A stretch of DNA of 64,000 bases from Bacteroidota bacterium (GTDB lineage: Bacteria > Bacteroidota > Bacteroidia > Bacteroidales > JAAUTT01), in contig JAEYWD010000006.1 of assembly GCA_023429135.1 (NCBI GenBank), positions 62,001 to 126,000 on the forward strand, in the 5' to 3' direction. The translations under genes and the position numbers were made by a program. The notes beneath the pieces are model-generated. The model saw nothing but the letters and a program-made list of their open reading frames with translations. It was not told the origin of the DNA and did not search any database. Each line of letters begins with the position of its first letter. The first letter of the stretch is position 1. Shown in pieces: positions 46,679-56,494 of this stretch.

Positions 46679-47554
46679 ATGAAACGAATCAGTTCTATCC
46701 TAATTTATTTGATTTTCACAGGGGTAAGTTCAATTCTCGCACAGGTTACAGTTGAAGATGGCGGAACCGGTGCTTTTAAAGCTATTATGTACACCGACAG
46801 TAGTTTATCTACTCATACCATATTCCGCCCCAACGATTTGAGTGTATTTTCACGAGAGAATAAACTACCTGTAATTGCTTGGGGTAATGGCGCCTGTGCA
46901 AATTCACCAGCCGGACATGTCAACTTTTTATCGGAAGTGGCTTCTCATGGTTTTTTGGTAATTGCATTAGGTCCCATGCCAAAGGAGGGAGAACAGAGCA
47001 AAGATAAAACAACTTCAGCGCAACTGATAGATGCAATAAACTGGGCTATAGCGCAGAATAACGACAAAGCAAGCATATTCTATCAAAAAATTGACATTAC
47101 AAAAATTGCTGTTAGCGGAATGTCGTGTGGTGGTTTACAGGCTATTGAATCTGCATCTGACGCCAGGGTTACAACAGCCCTAATTTGTAATAGTGGAGTG
47201 CTGGGTAACCCGGTAAATGGTTTCCCGGGAATGCCGCAAATTACAAAGGAAAACTTATCAAAAATCCATACTCCTGTTTTGTATTTACTTGGTGGAGAAA
47301 AAGATATCGCCTACAATAATGGTATGGACGATTTTAATCGTATAAATCACGTTCCGGTTTTTGTAGCCAATATGGATGTTGGTCACGGAGGAACCTACAG
47401 TCAGCCTCACGGTGGTGAGTTTGCCAAAGTTGCTACTGCATGGTTTATGTGGCATTTAAAAAGCGACAAAGAAGCTGGAAAGCAATTTATGGGTAATCCG
47501 TGTGGCTTGTCACAAAATCCTCTTTGGAAAACAGATAAAAAAATGATTCAATAA
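46679..47554 (+). CDS. Secreted alpha/beta hydrolase (esterase/PETase-like fold)
   Basis: 291 residues with signal peptide to about residue 22 ('SSILAQ'). Alpha/beta-hydrolase features: 'LPVIAWGNGACANSPAGH' near the oxyanion region, nucleophile S149 in 'IAVSGMSCGGLQA', a probable acid in 'LLGGEKDIAYNNG', and the catalytic His in 'MDVGHGGTY'. The family includes secreted chlorophyllase/dienelactone-hydrolase-like esterases. In this context it may deacylate imported oligosaccharides, but the substrate is unknown. The gene lies between GH43 and GH2 in the same direction. Confidence 0.8.
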   Translation: MKRISSILIYLIFTGVSSILAQVTVEDGGTGAFKAIMYTDSSLSTHTIFRPNDLSVFSRENKLPVIAWGNGACANSPAGHVNFLSEVASHGFLVIALGPMPKEGEQSKDKTTSAQLIDAINWAIAQNNDKASIFYQKIDITKIAVSGMSCGGLQAIESASDARVTTALICNSGVLGNPVNGFPGMPQITKENLSKIHTPVLYLLGGEKDIAYNNGMDDFNRINHVPVFVANMDVGHGGTYSQPHGGEFAKVATAWFMWHLKSDKEAGKQFMGNPCGLSQNPLWKTDKKMIQ

Positions 47555-47657
47555 TTGATAATCATACGCTATGATGTGCTCGAAATGCATTTCATAATAA
47601 CCATTGATAATAAACGCGTAACCATATAGGTAATATGCAAAATAAAAAACGTTAACA

Positions 47658-50600
47658 ATGAATCAGAAATTTATATTCGCTCTGTGTGCATTTGTTTTAT
47701 TTTCAATCAATAAGACAAACGCTCAAACCATAAACGATTGGGAAAATCCTGAAGTAAACGGAATTAATAAGGAAAAACCTCATGCTTACGGGTTTCTTGC
47801 TGATGAAAAAGCAAACAATCCAATGATTCAGTCGCTTAACGGCATCTGGAAATTCAAATGGTCCCCCGATCCTCAATCACGACCCGCAGATTTTTATACA
47901 GAGATTTATTCAGCGGATAAATGGAGCAATATCCTTGTTCCGGGCAACTGGGAACTTCAGGGGTTCGGAACGCCAGTTTATACCAACATTGCCTATCCGT
48001 TCAAGGTCGACCCTCCCAAAGTTACCAGCGAACCGGAAAAAGGGTTTACAACTTATAATGAAAGAAATGCGGTCGGCAGCTATTTAACAAGTTTTATTGT
48101 TCCTGAAAACTGGAATGATAAACAAGTATTCATCAATTTCGGAGGGGTACAATCGGCTTTTTACATATGGGTCAACGGACAGCAAGTAGGATATAGCGAG
48201 AATTCGATGTCTCCGGCCGAATTTGATATTACAAAATACATACGCAAAGGAGAAAACAAACTCGCTGTGGAAGTTAACAAATATTGCGATGGCAGCTATC
48301 TCGAAGACCAGGATATATGGCGCCTGGGTGGAATATTCAGGGATGTGGACTTGATTGCACGGCCAAAAACCTTTATCAGCGACTTTTTTGTAAGGGCGGT
48401 GCCAGACAATAGTTTTAACAGAGCCGCCATTAGCATTGATTTGCAAATCGACAACCGTTCAAACCAGAATATTTCAGGATTACAATACGAAGCAGAAATA
48501 ACCGGGTATTCAAAATCGGGAAACATTATTGACATTCCTGTTTCGGGCAAGGTTCCTGCAATTTCAAAATCACAACAAGTATTGTTACAGGTAAAGTCTA
48601 TGCTGGAACAACCAAAGCTTTGGACTGCTGAAACGCCCAACTTGTATCATCTTGTTATTAAACTCCGGAACGCTAAAAACGAAATTATTGATAAAGCTGA
48701 ATGTTATTTTGGTGTCCGTAAAATTGAAGTACGGGGTGAAGTATTTTACATTAACGGAAAAGCGGTCAAATTAAAAGGTATAAACCGCCATGAACAACAT
48801 CCGCGCACGGGGAAACATTTGAGCCGGCAATTGATGGTACGCGACATGGAGTTGATGAAACAAGCCAATATCAATTGGATACGGACCTCTCACTATCCAA
48901 ATGACCCGTTGTTTTATGAGCTTTGCGACAAATACGGGTTTTACGTGATGAACGAGGCAAACCAGGAATCTCACGGTTTTGGTATCGGAAATAAAATTAT
49001 GGGCGACAGCCCGGTATGGAAGAAATCGCATGTAGAAAGAGCTGTATCGCTGGTACAGCGCGATAAAAACCACGCGTGTGTTTTTGTCTGGTCTTTGGGA
49101 AATGAAGGCGGACATGGGCGCAATATGGAAGCCATGGCCGACACGATTAAAAAAATATACCCCGGTTGTTTGGTTTTCTCCGATTTCCATAGGGAAGTAT
49201 CTGACCTTTATGACGATAGTTATCTCCATCCTGCCGATTTCAAAAAATTAGCAGAAAGGATAACTGACAAACCAGTGATTATGCGCGAATATTCCCATGT
49301 TATGGGCAATTCGGGTGGAAATCTTCAGGAATACTGGGATATAATATATGCCGATTCGAGTATTGCAGGGGCCGCAATCTGGGAATGGGACGAACACGGC
49401 CTGCCTAAGCCAAAAGATGGATCCCGCATGAAGCTCAGCGAGCACCCCGGTGATTATAGTTTGAAAGACAATGAATTTTGGGCTTATGGCGGCGATTTTG
49501 GTGACAAACCAAATGATGGAAATTTTGTAATGAGAGGACTGGTCTCTACAGACAGGAAACCATTACCACACTATTACGAAGTACAGAAAGTATATCAGCC
49601 TGTGATTTTTGAACTTTTAAATGACAGGGAAATAAAACTAAAAGTCACCAACCGCTTTGATTTCCTGTCGCTGATAAGCCTTGATTTTGAATACGAATAC
49701 ACATCGAATGGAAAATCGTTACAAAGAGGCAAATTCACATGTGATAATGCTCCTGGAGAATCCTCGGTTATAAAAATTCCTTCACCACAAATTGCAGATA
49801 CCCTTTCATCTGAAATAAATCTAAATATATATGCAAGACTAAAGAATGCCACACTTTGGGCAGAAGTCGGTTATTGTGTTGCCCGTGAGCAGTTTGTAAT
49901 CAAGCCTTTCAAATGGGCAACTATTATTCCTGAGGGTAAAAAAATCGATATAACAGAGGGAGCTTCTCAAGTTGAACTAACAACAGGCGACATGGCTTTT
50001 ATACTCGATAAAAATAATGGCTCCCTGTTAAGCTGGAAAGTAAATCAAAAAGAATTACTTAAAGGCAGGCTTGAACCCTGGTTTTGGAAAACGCCAAACG
50101 ACAATCAAAAGCAAAGCGGATACGTTAAGGAAGTTGGTAAATGGAAGACAGCAGCAGAAAGACTTATGATCAAAAATGTAACCGTTACAAAAAAGGAACT
50201 TGCAACAGTAAAATTTGACATGTACATGCCATCCATTGGCGCTAATTACACACTTCAATACCAGGTAAACGGTAATGGCCAACTTCAGGTGGAGGCAACA
50301 TATACTTCATTGTGCGATACCATCCCCTTTATTCCCAAATTTGGGATGCGCATGCGAATTCCTGAAAATTTCAACTATATAGAGTGGTATGGCCGTGGCC
50401 CTTACGAAAACTACCCCGACCGGAAAACGGGTTCATTAATAGGTTTGTATTCTTCTACTCTGGCGAATTTTATAACAAAATACGTTGCTCCGCAGGATAA
50501 TGCCAACCGTGGCGATGTTCGCTGGTTTTCGTTAAATTCTCAAGCACATGAAAGTATCAGAATCACAGGTTTGCAGCCACTGTGTTTCCGGGCATGGCCT

Positions 50601-50795
50601 TATACCGAAGAGGATCTGGAAAATTCACGGCACGATTACGAGCTTCCTGTTCGCGATTTCATAAACCTGAATATCGATTTGAACATCCACGGTGTTGGAG
50701 GTGATGATACCTGGGGTGCAAAAACTATGGATAAATATACCAATCCCGGCAACAAGTCTTATCAGTACGGATTTATTTTAGAATTTAATTATTAA
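47658..50795 (+). CDS. GH2 beta-galactosidase, LacZ-type
   Basis: 1045 residues with signal peptide to about residue 22 ('KTNAQ'). Full LacZ plan: sugar-binding domain (about 55-225, 'LVPGNWELQGFGTPVYTNIAYPF'), Ig-like domain, and TIM barrel with acid/base E483 ('WSLGNEGGHGRN') and nucleophile E544 ('VIMREYSHVMGNS'). A linker domain follows, then a C-terminal Bgal_small domain ('RMRIPENFNYIEWYGRGPYENYPDRK'). It removes beta-galactose and, with a signal peptide, should work in the periplasm. Together with GH42 and a smaller GH2 it gives three possible beta-galactosidases. It ends 4 bases before the SGNH esterase start, so the two are translationally close. Confidence 0.95.
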   Translation: MNQKFIFALCAFVLFSINKTNAQTINDWENPEVNGINKEKPHAYGFLADEKANNPMIQSLNGIWKFKWSPDPQSRPADFYTEIYSADKWSNILVPGNWELQGFGTPVYTNIAYPFKVDPPKVTSEPEKGFTTYNERNAVGSYLTSFIVPENWNDKQVFINFGGVQSAFYIWVNGQQVGYSENSMSPAEFDITKYIRKGENKLAVEVNKYCDGSYLEDQDIWRLGGIFRDVDLIARPKTFISDFFVRAVPDNSFNRAAISIDLQIDNRSNQNISGLQYEAEITGYSKSGNIIDIPVSGKVPAISKSQQVLLQVKSMLEQPKLWTAETPNLYHLVIKLRNAKNEIIDKAECYFGVRKIEVRGEVFYINGKAVKLKGINRHEQHPRTGKHLSRQLMVRDMELMKQANINWIRTSHYPNDPLFYELCDKYGFYVMNEANQESHGFGIGNKIMGDSPVWKKSHVERAVSLVQRDKNHACVFVWSLGNEGGHGRNMEAMADTIKKIYPGCLVFSDFHREVSDLYDDSYLHPADFKKLAERITDKPVIMREYSHVMGNSGGNLQEYWDIIYADSSIAGAAIWEWDEHGLPKPKDGSRMKLSEHPGDYSLKDNEFWAYGGDFGDKPNDGNFVMRGLVSTDRKPLPHYYEVQKVYQPVIFELLNDREIKLKVTNRFDFLSLISLDFEYEYTSNGKSLQRGKFTCDNAPGESSVIKIPSPQIADTLSSEINLNIYARLKNATLWAEVGYCVAREQFVIKPFKWATIIPEGKKIDITEGASQVELTTGDMAFILDKNNGSLLSWKVNQKELLKGRLEPWFWKTPNDNQKQSGYVKEVGKWKTAAERLMIKNVTVTKKELATVKFDMYMPSIGANYTLQYQVNGNGQLQVEATYTSLCDTIPFIPKFGMRMRIPENFNYIEWYGRGPYENYPDRKTGSLIGLYSSTLANFITKYVAPQDNANRGDVRWFSLNSQAHESIRITGLQPLCFRAWPYTEEDLENSRHDYELPVRDFINLNIDLNIHGVGGDDTWGAKTMDKYTNPGNKSYQYGFILEFNY

Positions 50796-50799
50796 AACG

Positions 50800-52374
50800 A
50801 TGTTTTTAAAAAGTAAATTTTTAATTGTGATTGTTGTATGCTTCCTGTTTGAAAATGTACAATCTTTAGCGCAAGACCGTAACTTTTATATTTACCTCTG
50901 TTTTGGGCAATCGAATATGCAGGGCACGGGACTCATACAAAACCAGGACAAAACAGTGGACAACCGCTTCAAGGTATTCCAGGCGCTGGATTGTTCAAAC
51001 CTTAACAGAAAAAAAGCAACCTGGTACACTGCAGTTCCTCCTACTTGTCAATGTTACTCAGGGCTTTCACCAGCCGATTATTTTGGAAGGACCATGGTTG
51101 CCAATCTACCGGATAGCATTACCGTAGGAATTATTAACGTTTCAATTGCCGGATGTGACATCAGGCTTTTCGATAAAGACATTTACATGAACTACGATTC
51201 AACATACAAAGATAGTTGGTTTACGTCTCTGGTTGCCGGGTACAATTGGAACCCGTATCAATATCTTATCGATCTGGCCAAGCAGGCGCAAAAAGATGGC
51301 GTTATCAAAGGGATTCTTTTGCACCAGGGTGAAACAAACACCGGCCAGGTACAATGGTTATCGTACGTGAAAAAAATATACAACGATATGATAGCTGACC
51401 TTTCTTTAAATGCTAATTCTGTTCCTCTTTTAGCTGGTGAAGTGCTGTCTGTTGCCGGCAATTGTTGTTCAGGTATGAATTCTATAATTAAAAGGTTACC
51501 AGATACAATTCCAACAGCGCATATTATTTCCTCTGGTTCTCTTACCGGCCAGGATGGGGCTCATTTTGATTCTCCGGGCTACAGAAAATTTGGCAAACGT
51601 TATGGGGTTGAGATGCTTTCTCTTATTGGATATAAAACTGAATATGCCGAGGCCGAATGTGGGACGGTAGGTGCCGATTTGAAAATTCTGACTGATGAAA
51701 ACGTTTCAAATTCGGCTTATGTTATGTCTGTTGAAGCGGTTCCGGCATCAAACGATTCAAACATTGTTAAGATGGATATTTCCTTGAGCGCCGATACAGC
51801 CTGGTATCTCTATGGTCGTTTTAAAACTATCAATACAAGCCCTAAATCTTTCTGGCTCAAAATTGACAATGGAAAATTTGAATTATTTAACGGTTTGACT
51901 ACCCAAGGTTGGGAATGGATAGAAATAAAAAAACTTAAACTGACTGAAGGCAATCATTCTATAAGTATTGCTTTTACCGAGGAAAATGTTTTGCTTGACA
52001 AAATTGCAGTTAAGAATGCTCCAATAAAACCCTTTGATACAGGAGAAGAGGCTAAGAATTTATGTAAGGCAAATACCACAACCAGTGTAAATGAATTAAA
52101 CGCTGATGGATACGAATTAGAACAATGTTACCCTAATCCTGCCTCAAATAGTAAGGTCGTTATTACTTTCAAAATACCAAAAACGAGTTTTGTTTCCTTA
52201 AAAATATGTAATTCACAAGGCAAAGTTATTGATAAGCCGGTCGGAAAGACCTATTATGCCGGTAACCATGTAGTCGAATATAACACCGTAAAATTAAAAC
52301 CAGGGATTTATTTTTATACCATGCAGGCAGATAAGTTTAATGCTACCAGAAAGTTGGTTATACCTACCAGATAA
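50800..52374 (+). CDS. SGNH/SASA carbohydrate acetylesterase with beta-sandwich and T9SS domain
   Basis: 524 residues with signal peptide to about residue 25 ('QSLAQ'). SGNH-type esterase domain (about 27-280): S38 in 'CFGQSNMQGTG', 'GILLHQGETNTG' as the oxyanion block, and Asp/His in 'GQDGAHFDSPGY'. A beta-sandwich domain (about 285-415, 'EAVPASNDSNIVKMDISLSADTAWYLYGRFK') resembles a carbohydrate-binding module. A T9SS tail starts near 444 ('CYPNPASNSK'). The family includes plant-xylan and xyloglucan acetylesterases. Because it carries the sorting domain it should act at or outside the surface, unlike the SIAE-type enzyme at 54493. Probable role: removal of O-acetyl groups from galactosyl side chains or the backbone. 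Confidence 0.88.
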   Translation: MFLKSKFLIVIVVCFLFENVQSLAQDRNFYIYLCFGQSNMQGTGLIQNQDKTVDNRFKVFQALDCSNLNRKKATWYTAVPPTCQCYSGLSPADYFGRTMVANLPDSITVGIINVSIAGCDIRLFDKDIYMNYDSTYKDSWFTSLVAGYNWNPYQYLIDLAKQAQKDGVIKGILLHQGETNTGQVQWLSYVKKIYNDMIADLSLNANSVPLLAGEVLSVAGNCCSGMNSIIKRLPDTIPTAHIISSGSLTGQDGAHFDSPGYRKFGKRYGVEMLSLIGYKTEYAEAECGTVGADLKILTDENVSNSAYVMSVEAVPASNDSNIVKMDISLSADTAWYLYGRFKTINTSPKSFWLKIDNGKFELFNGLTTQGWEWIEIKKLKLTEGNHSISIAFTEENVLLDKIAVKNAPIKPFDTGEEAKNLCKANTTTSVNELNADGYELEQCYPNPASNSKVVITFKIPKTSFVSLKICNSQGKVIDKPVGKTYYAGNHVVEYNTVKLKPGIYFYTMQADKFNATRKLVIPTR

Positions 52375-52487
52375 AATAATAGAAATGTAAAAGAAAAAAA
52401 ATAGGAATGAGATTGTAGTGGTGTTTAAAACAAAAAATAGGAATCTGAAAATAATGTTCTTTTAATCAAATATATAATTTATAAGCA

Positions 52488-54467
52488 ATGGTGATTTTAA
52501 AATTAAGGTTAAAAAATACAATTCTTTTAGTTTGGCTCCTCAGTGGTATGATTGTATGGGGAAGCGACACATTTAATCAGGCACAGGCGCAGCAGGTTGC
52601 CCAATTACAAAGTCCGAACAAGTCTATTGCGCTAAATGTATCTTTGTCAGCTTCAGGTGAAATTCAATACAGGGTACAAAAATCTGGCGTTAACGTCATT
52701 CAACCTTCGGCATTAGGTGTGATGATGAAGGGACATGATTTTACGCAACGCATGAAACTGGTGACGATTTCAAAACCGGAGCGCATAACAGATGGCTACC
52801 AAACCAGGAATGGAAAAAAAAGCAGCATTCTTTACCAGGCCAATCAATTGGTGATGTCTGTTACGAATGAAGAAGAGAAAAAAATGGATATCATTTTCCA
52901 ATTATCCAACGACGGGGTGGCGTTCCGGTATTCTTTCCCCTGGATTGAAAAAAACGAAACGATTGTTAAAGAACTCTCCTCATTTGCATTTGATAAAGAA
53001 GCAAAAGCCTGGTTGCAACCCATGAGTGAAGCAAAAACAGGTTGGGAACATTGCCATCCGTCTTATGAAGAACACTATTTACAGGATATTCCTGTTGGCA
53101 CAGTATCACCGTTAAAATCCGGTTGGATTTACCCTGCTTTGTTTAAAACCAATGATACATGGGTATTGATCACCGAAGCGGCACTTGATGGTACCTATTG
53201 TGGCACAAGGTTGGTCAATGACTCTGCCTCATCTGTTTATGCAATCGGATTTGCCGATCCGAGAGAAGTGTTTACAGGCGGTGGCTACTTACCGGTAAAC
53301 AATAAGCCCTGGCTCACCCCATGGCGCATTATAACCATTGGTAGTTTGAAAACGATAGTAGAATCAACACTGGGAACCGATCTGGCCCCAAAATCTACTA
53401 ACATTGACCAGTCGTTTATTAAACCAGGCAAAGCATCGTGGAGCTGGATCAATAGCAAGGACGACATGATCGTTTATGATGAACAAAAAAAGTATATTGA
53501 CTTTGCTTCATCAATGAACTGGCAGTATTGCCTCGTTGATGCAGCCTGGGATACTAAAATCGGATATGAAAAGGTAGCCGAACTGGCAACCTATGCCAAA
53601 CAAAAAAATGTTGGATTGATTTTGTGGTATAATTCAGCCGGGGATTGGAACACGGTAAAATATACTCCAAAAGACAAGTTACTGACGAAAGAAGGAAGGG
53701 AAAAAGAATTCAGTCGTATTCAGGCAATGGGCATTAAAGGTGTTAAGATCGATTTCTTTGGTGGCGATGGTCAGAGCATGATTCAATACTACATCGACAT
53801 TTTAAATGATGCCGCAAAATATAAGCTGCTTGTAAACTTTCACGGCGCTACATTGCCAAGAGGCTGGCAAAAAACATATCCTCATCTGATGACTGCGGAA
53901 GCAATTTATGGAATGGAGATGGTGACATTTGACCAGAATGCGGCCGATAAACAAGCCAACCATTGCGCCATGTTGCCGTTTACAAGAAATGCATTCGACC
54001 CGATGGATTTTACCCCCATGAATCTTACAGGGCTTACGTACTCCAATTGTACCAGAAAAACAACACCCGCTTTTGAACTGGCTCTTTCAGTGTTATTCCT
54101 TTCGGGAATACAACATTTTGCTCAGTCCCCCGAAGGAATGACCAAAGTATCCGATGATGTGAAATATTTCCTGAAAAACCTCCCCGACTATTGGGATGAT
54201 GTAAAATTTATGGAAGGATACCCTGGAAAATACGCAATCATAGCCAGGCAAAGTGGTAATCGCTGGTATATTGCCGGGATCAATGGAGAAAAAAATGAAA
54301 AGAAAGTAAATTTAGACCTTACCTCTTTCAAGAAAAGCAAGGCGACTCTGTTCACGGACGGCACAAAAGATGAACTGCTTTCAAAAACACTTCTGAACAC
54401 AGCAAGTCAAAAGAAATGTGATCTCATCCTGAATGCAAACGGTGGGTTTGTAATAGTGCTTGAATGA
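52488..54467 (+). CDS. GH97-family retaining alpha-galactosidase-like (copy 2)
   Basis: 659 residues with signal peptide to about residue 35 ('NQAQAQQ'). Same plan as the GH97 at 42976: N-terminal sandwich ('VAQLQSPNKSIALNVSLSASG'), TIM barrel, nucleophile D422 in 'GVKIDFFGGDGQS', acid/base candidate E471 in 'HLMTAEAIYGME', and a C-terminal sandwich. The aspartate type again points to the retaining, alpha-galactosidase-like branch. The two GH97 proteins are clearly diverged (for example 'MTYEGVRGSEW' against 'MTAEAIYGMEM'), so they are not a recent duplication and may have different substrates. Next gene starts 25 bases downstream. Confidence 0.92.
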   Translation: MVILKLRLKNTILLVWLLSGMIVWGSDTFNQAQAQQVAQLQSPNKSIALNVSLSASGEIQYRVQKSGVNVIQPSALGVMMKGHDFTQRMKLVTISKPERITDGYQTRNGKKSSILYQANQLVMSVTNEEEKKMDIIFQLSNDGVAFRYSFPWIEKNETIVKELSSFAFDKEAKAWLQPMSEAKTGWEHCHPSYEEHYLQDIPVGTVSPLKSGWIYPALFKTNDTWVLITEAALDGTYCGTRLVNDSASSVYAIGFADPREVFTGGGYLPVNNKPWLTPWRIITIGSLKTIVESTLGTDLAPKSTNIDQSFIKPGKASWSWINSKDDMIVYDEQKKYIDFASSMNWQYCLVDAAWDTKIGYEKVAELATYAKQKNVGLILWYNSAGDWNTVKYTPKDKLLTKEGREKEFSRIQAMGIKGVKIDFFGGDGQSMIQYYIDILNDAAKYKLLVNFHGATLPRGWQKTYPHLMTAEAIYGMEMVTFDQNAADKQANHCAMLPFTRNAFDPMDFTPMNLTGLTYSNCTRKTTPAFELALSVLFLSGIQHFAQSPEGMTKVSDDVKYFLKNLPDYWDDVKFMEGYPGKYAIIARQSGNRWYIAGINGEKNEKKVNLDLTSFKKSKATLFTDGTKDELLSKTLLNTASQKKCDLILNANGGFVIVLE

Positions 54468-54492
54468 TTTTATAAACAAAAAATAAAATACA

Positions 54493-56439
54493 ATGAAATT
54501 TCGAGTACTGCTTCTATTTCTAACACTATTTCTTTTTCAGGCATTTGTTCATGCTCAAATCAAGTTACCAAAAGTATTTGGCGACAGCATGGTTTTACAA
54601 AGGGAATTAAAAATTCCGGTTTGGGGTAACGCAACTCCCGGAACGCTTATAACAGCAGAAATGGGAAATGCGAAAACGTCTGCAAAAGCTGATCAGGAGG
54701 GAAAATGGATGGTCCATTTACCAAAGTTTAAAGCAGGCGGCCCCTATACTCTCAAAATTTATGAAAAAGAAAGGCCTGGCGAGGGTATCCTTCTCAGAGG
54801 AATTCTCATTGGAGATGTCTGGCTGGCATCAGGCCAATCTAATATGGAATGGCAGGTGCAGCAGGCCAAAGATGCAAGGGCGGAAATAGCTAATGCCAAT
54901 TTTCCGCAAATTCGTTTTCTTGTTGTTGATCATAGTAACCAAATAAAGCCTCAGTCTGATATTTCATCCGGAAAATGGAAAGTTTGCTATCCTGAAAATG
55001 TGAAGGAGTTGTCGGCGGTTGCCTACTTTTTTGCCCGTAAAATTCATGGAGATCAAAATGTTCCTGTGGGAATTATTCAAAGCACCTGGGGTGGCACGAA
55101 GATAGAGCCCTGGACGAGCAGGGATATGTTGCTTACCTCTCCAATTACCAGGACAAAAACGCTCAGTGTTGATACCCTTCATTTTGACCGGAAAGATTTT
55201 GTAAGAGACAGCCTGAATCAAATACGCTTTTGGGAAATAGTTTATAATCCTCAAAATAATGCGGACAAAATATTTTCCGCCCCGGATTATAAGGATTCTG
55301 ACTGGACAAACATTGGTATGCCCAACGTGCTAAAGGAGTTTGGGATTGGTAATTATGAAGGAATGGTTTGGCTACGAAAAAAAATATCGCTGACTGAATC
55401 ATTTGCTGGCAAAGATATTACAATTAACCTGGGGCATCCGGAAATGAACTATTCGCTTTATTTCAATGGTAAGGAAATCTGTAAAAACATCTGGTATTCC
55501 AATCCAACTCATTCTTATACAATTCCAGCCGGCTTGGTACAACTGGGAGAAAATACCATTGCTGTCAGGATAGCCATGTTATGGGCCGGAGGCGGTTTGA
55601 ATCCGGCAAATGATATTTATATTACTGATGGTTCATCAAAAATTACCTTAGCCGGGAATTGGTTATATAAAAAGGATCTGGAGACGGCTATCCCGAAAAT
55701 GCCAAATTATCAGGGTAAACCCACTGTTCTCTTTAACTCTATGATTAACCCGCTTATCCCTTATGGTATCAAGGGTTTTCTCTGGTACCAGGGCGAATCG
55801 AATGCTGAAGATGCTTATAAATACCGGAAATTATTTCCTATGCTGATTGCAGACTGGAGACAACACTGGCAACAGGGCAATCTTCCGTTTTTATATGTTC
55901 AGTTGGCTAATTATATGCAACGGAAACCGCTTCCTTCCGAAAGTGAATGGGCCGAATTGAGAGAAGCACAGACGCTGACATTATCTCAACCCAATACTGG
56001 TATGGCTTGTACAATTGATATTGGAGAAGCTGGCAGTGTTCATCCCATTAACAAACAGGAAGTAGGAAGGCGCCTGGCGCTAATTGCAAATAAACTTGTG
56101 TACCAACAAAATGGCGTAGTATCCGGTCCTATGTGCAAAAATTTTAAGCCAGACGGAAATCGTATCCGCATCAGCTTTAATCATACTGCTGCCGGACTTT
56201 CGACAAAAGATGGAAATGAAGTTAAGGGATTTGCAATAGCCGGAAGTGATAAACAATTCTATTGGGCAAAAGCTGTGATTGAAGGAGATGAGGTTATTGT
56301 TTATTCCGATAAAGTTGAAAAGCCCGTGGCTGTGAGATATGCCTGGGCCGATAACCCCGATTGTAACCTTGTAAACTCTGAAGGTCTGCCGGCAGTGCCT
56401 TTCAGAACAGATGACTGGAAAGGTATAACACAGAGATAG
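54493..56439 (+). CDS. SIAE-type (sialate O-acetylesterase family) carbohydrate acetylesterase
   Basis: 648 residues with signal peptide to about residue 22 ('FVHAQ'). Typical family start 'LPKVFGDSMVLQRELKIPVWGNATPG', then the SGNH core with S116 in 'LASGQSNMEW', 'GFLWYQGESNAEDAY', and the His in 'GSVHPINKQEVGRRLA'. Between the two halves of the catalytic domain sits a GH2-like jelly-roll insert (about 250-395, 'MVWLRKKISLTESFAGKDITINLG'). Family members in plant-glycan loci deacetylate hemicellulose oligosaccharides rather than sialic acid, so a xyloglucan acetylesterase is likely. No T9SS tail is present, so it should be periplasmic. It precedes the GH31 gene by 55 bases. Confidence 0.9.
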   Translation: MKFRVLLLFLTLFLFQAFVHAQIKLPKVFGDSMVLQRELKIPVWGNATPGTLITAEMGNAKTSAKADQEGKWMVHLPKFKAGGPYTLKIYEKERPGEGILLRGILIGDVWLASGQSNMEWQVQQAKDARAEIANANFPQIRFLVVDHSNQIKPQSDISSGKWKVCYPENVKELSAVAYFFARKIHGDQNVPVGIIQSTWGGTKIEPWTSRDMLLTSPITRTKTLSVDTLHFDRKDFVRDSLNQIRFWEIVYNPQNNADKIFSAPDYKDSDWTNIGMPNVLKEFGIGNYEGMVWLRKKISLTESFAGKDITINLGHPEMNYSLYFNGKEICKNIWYSNPTHSYTIPAGLVQLGENTIAVRIAMLWAGGGLNPANDIYITDGSSKITLAGNWLYKKDLETAIPKMPNYQGKPTVLFNSMINPLIPYGIKGFLWYQGESNAEDAYKYRKLFPMLIADWRQHWQQGNLPFLYVQLANYMQRKPLPSESEWAELREAQTLTLSQPNTGMACTIDIGEAGSVHPINKQEVGRRLALIANKLVYQQNGVVSGPMCKNFKPDGNRIRISFNHTAAGLSTKDGNEVKGFAIAGSDKQFYWAKAVIEGDEVIVYSDKVEKPVAVRYAWADNPDCNLVNSEGLPAVPFRTDDWKGITQR

Positions 56440-56494
56440 TTCAGCTTTTCAAAAAATTTAACAAACGATATAACAATCATAACTAACATAAAAA

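Noticed and set aside
47582..47593. 12-bp perfect palindrome GAAATGCATTTC before the LacZ-type GH2
   Set aside because: A single short AT-rich palindrome with no second copy; expected by chance in a window of this size.
54493..56439. Sialic acid catabolism
   Set aside because: The SIAE-type enzyme is the only hint. No sialidase, lyase or epimerase is present, and the neighbours are plant-hemicellulose enzymes.
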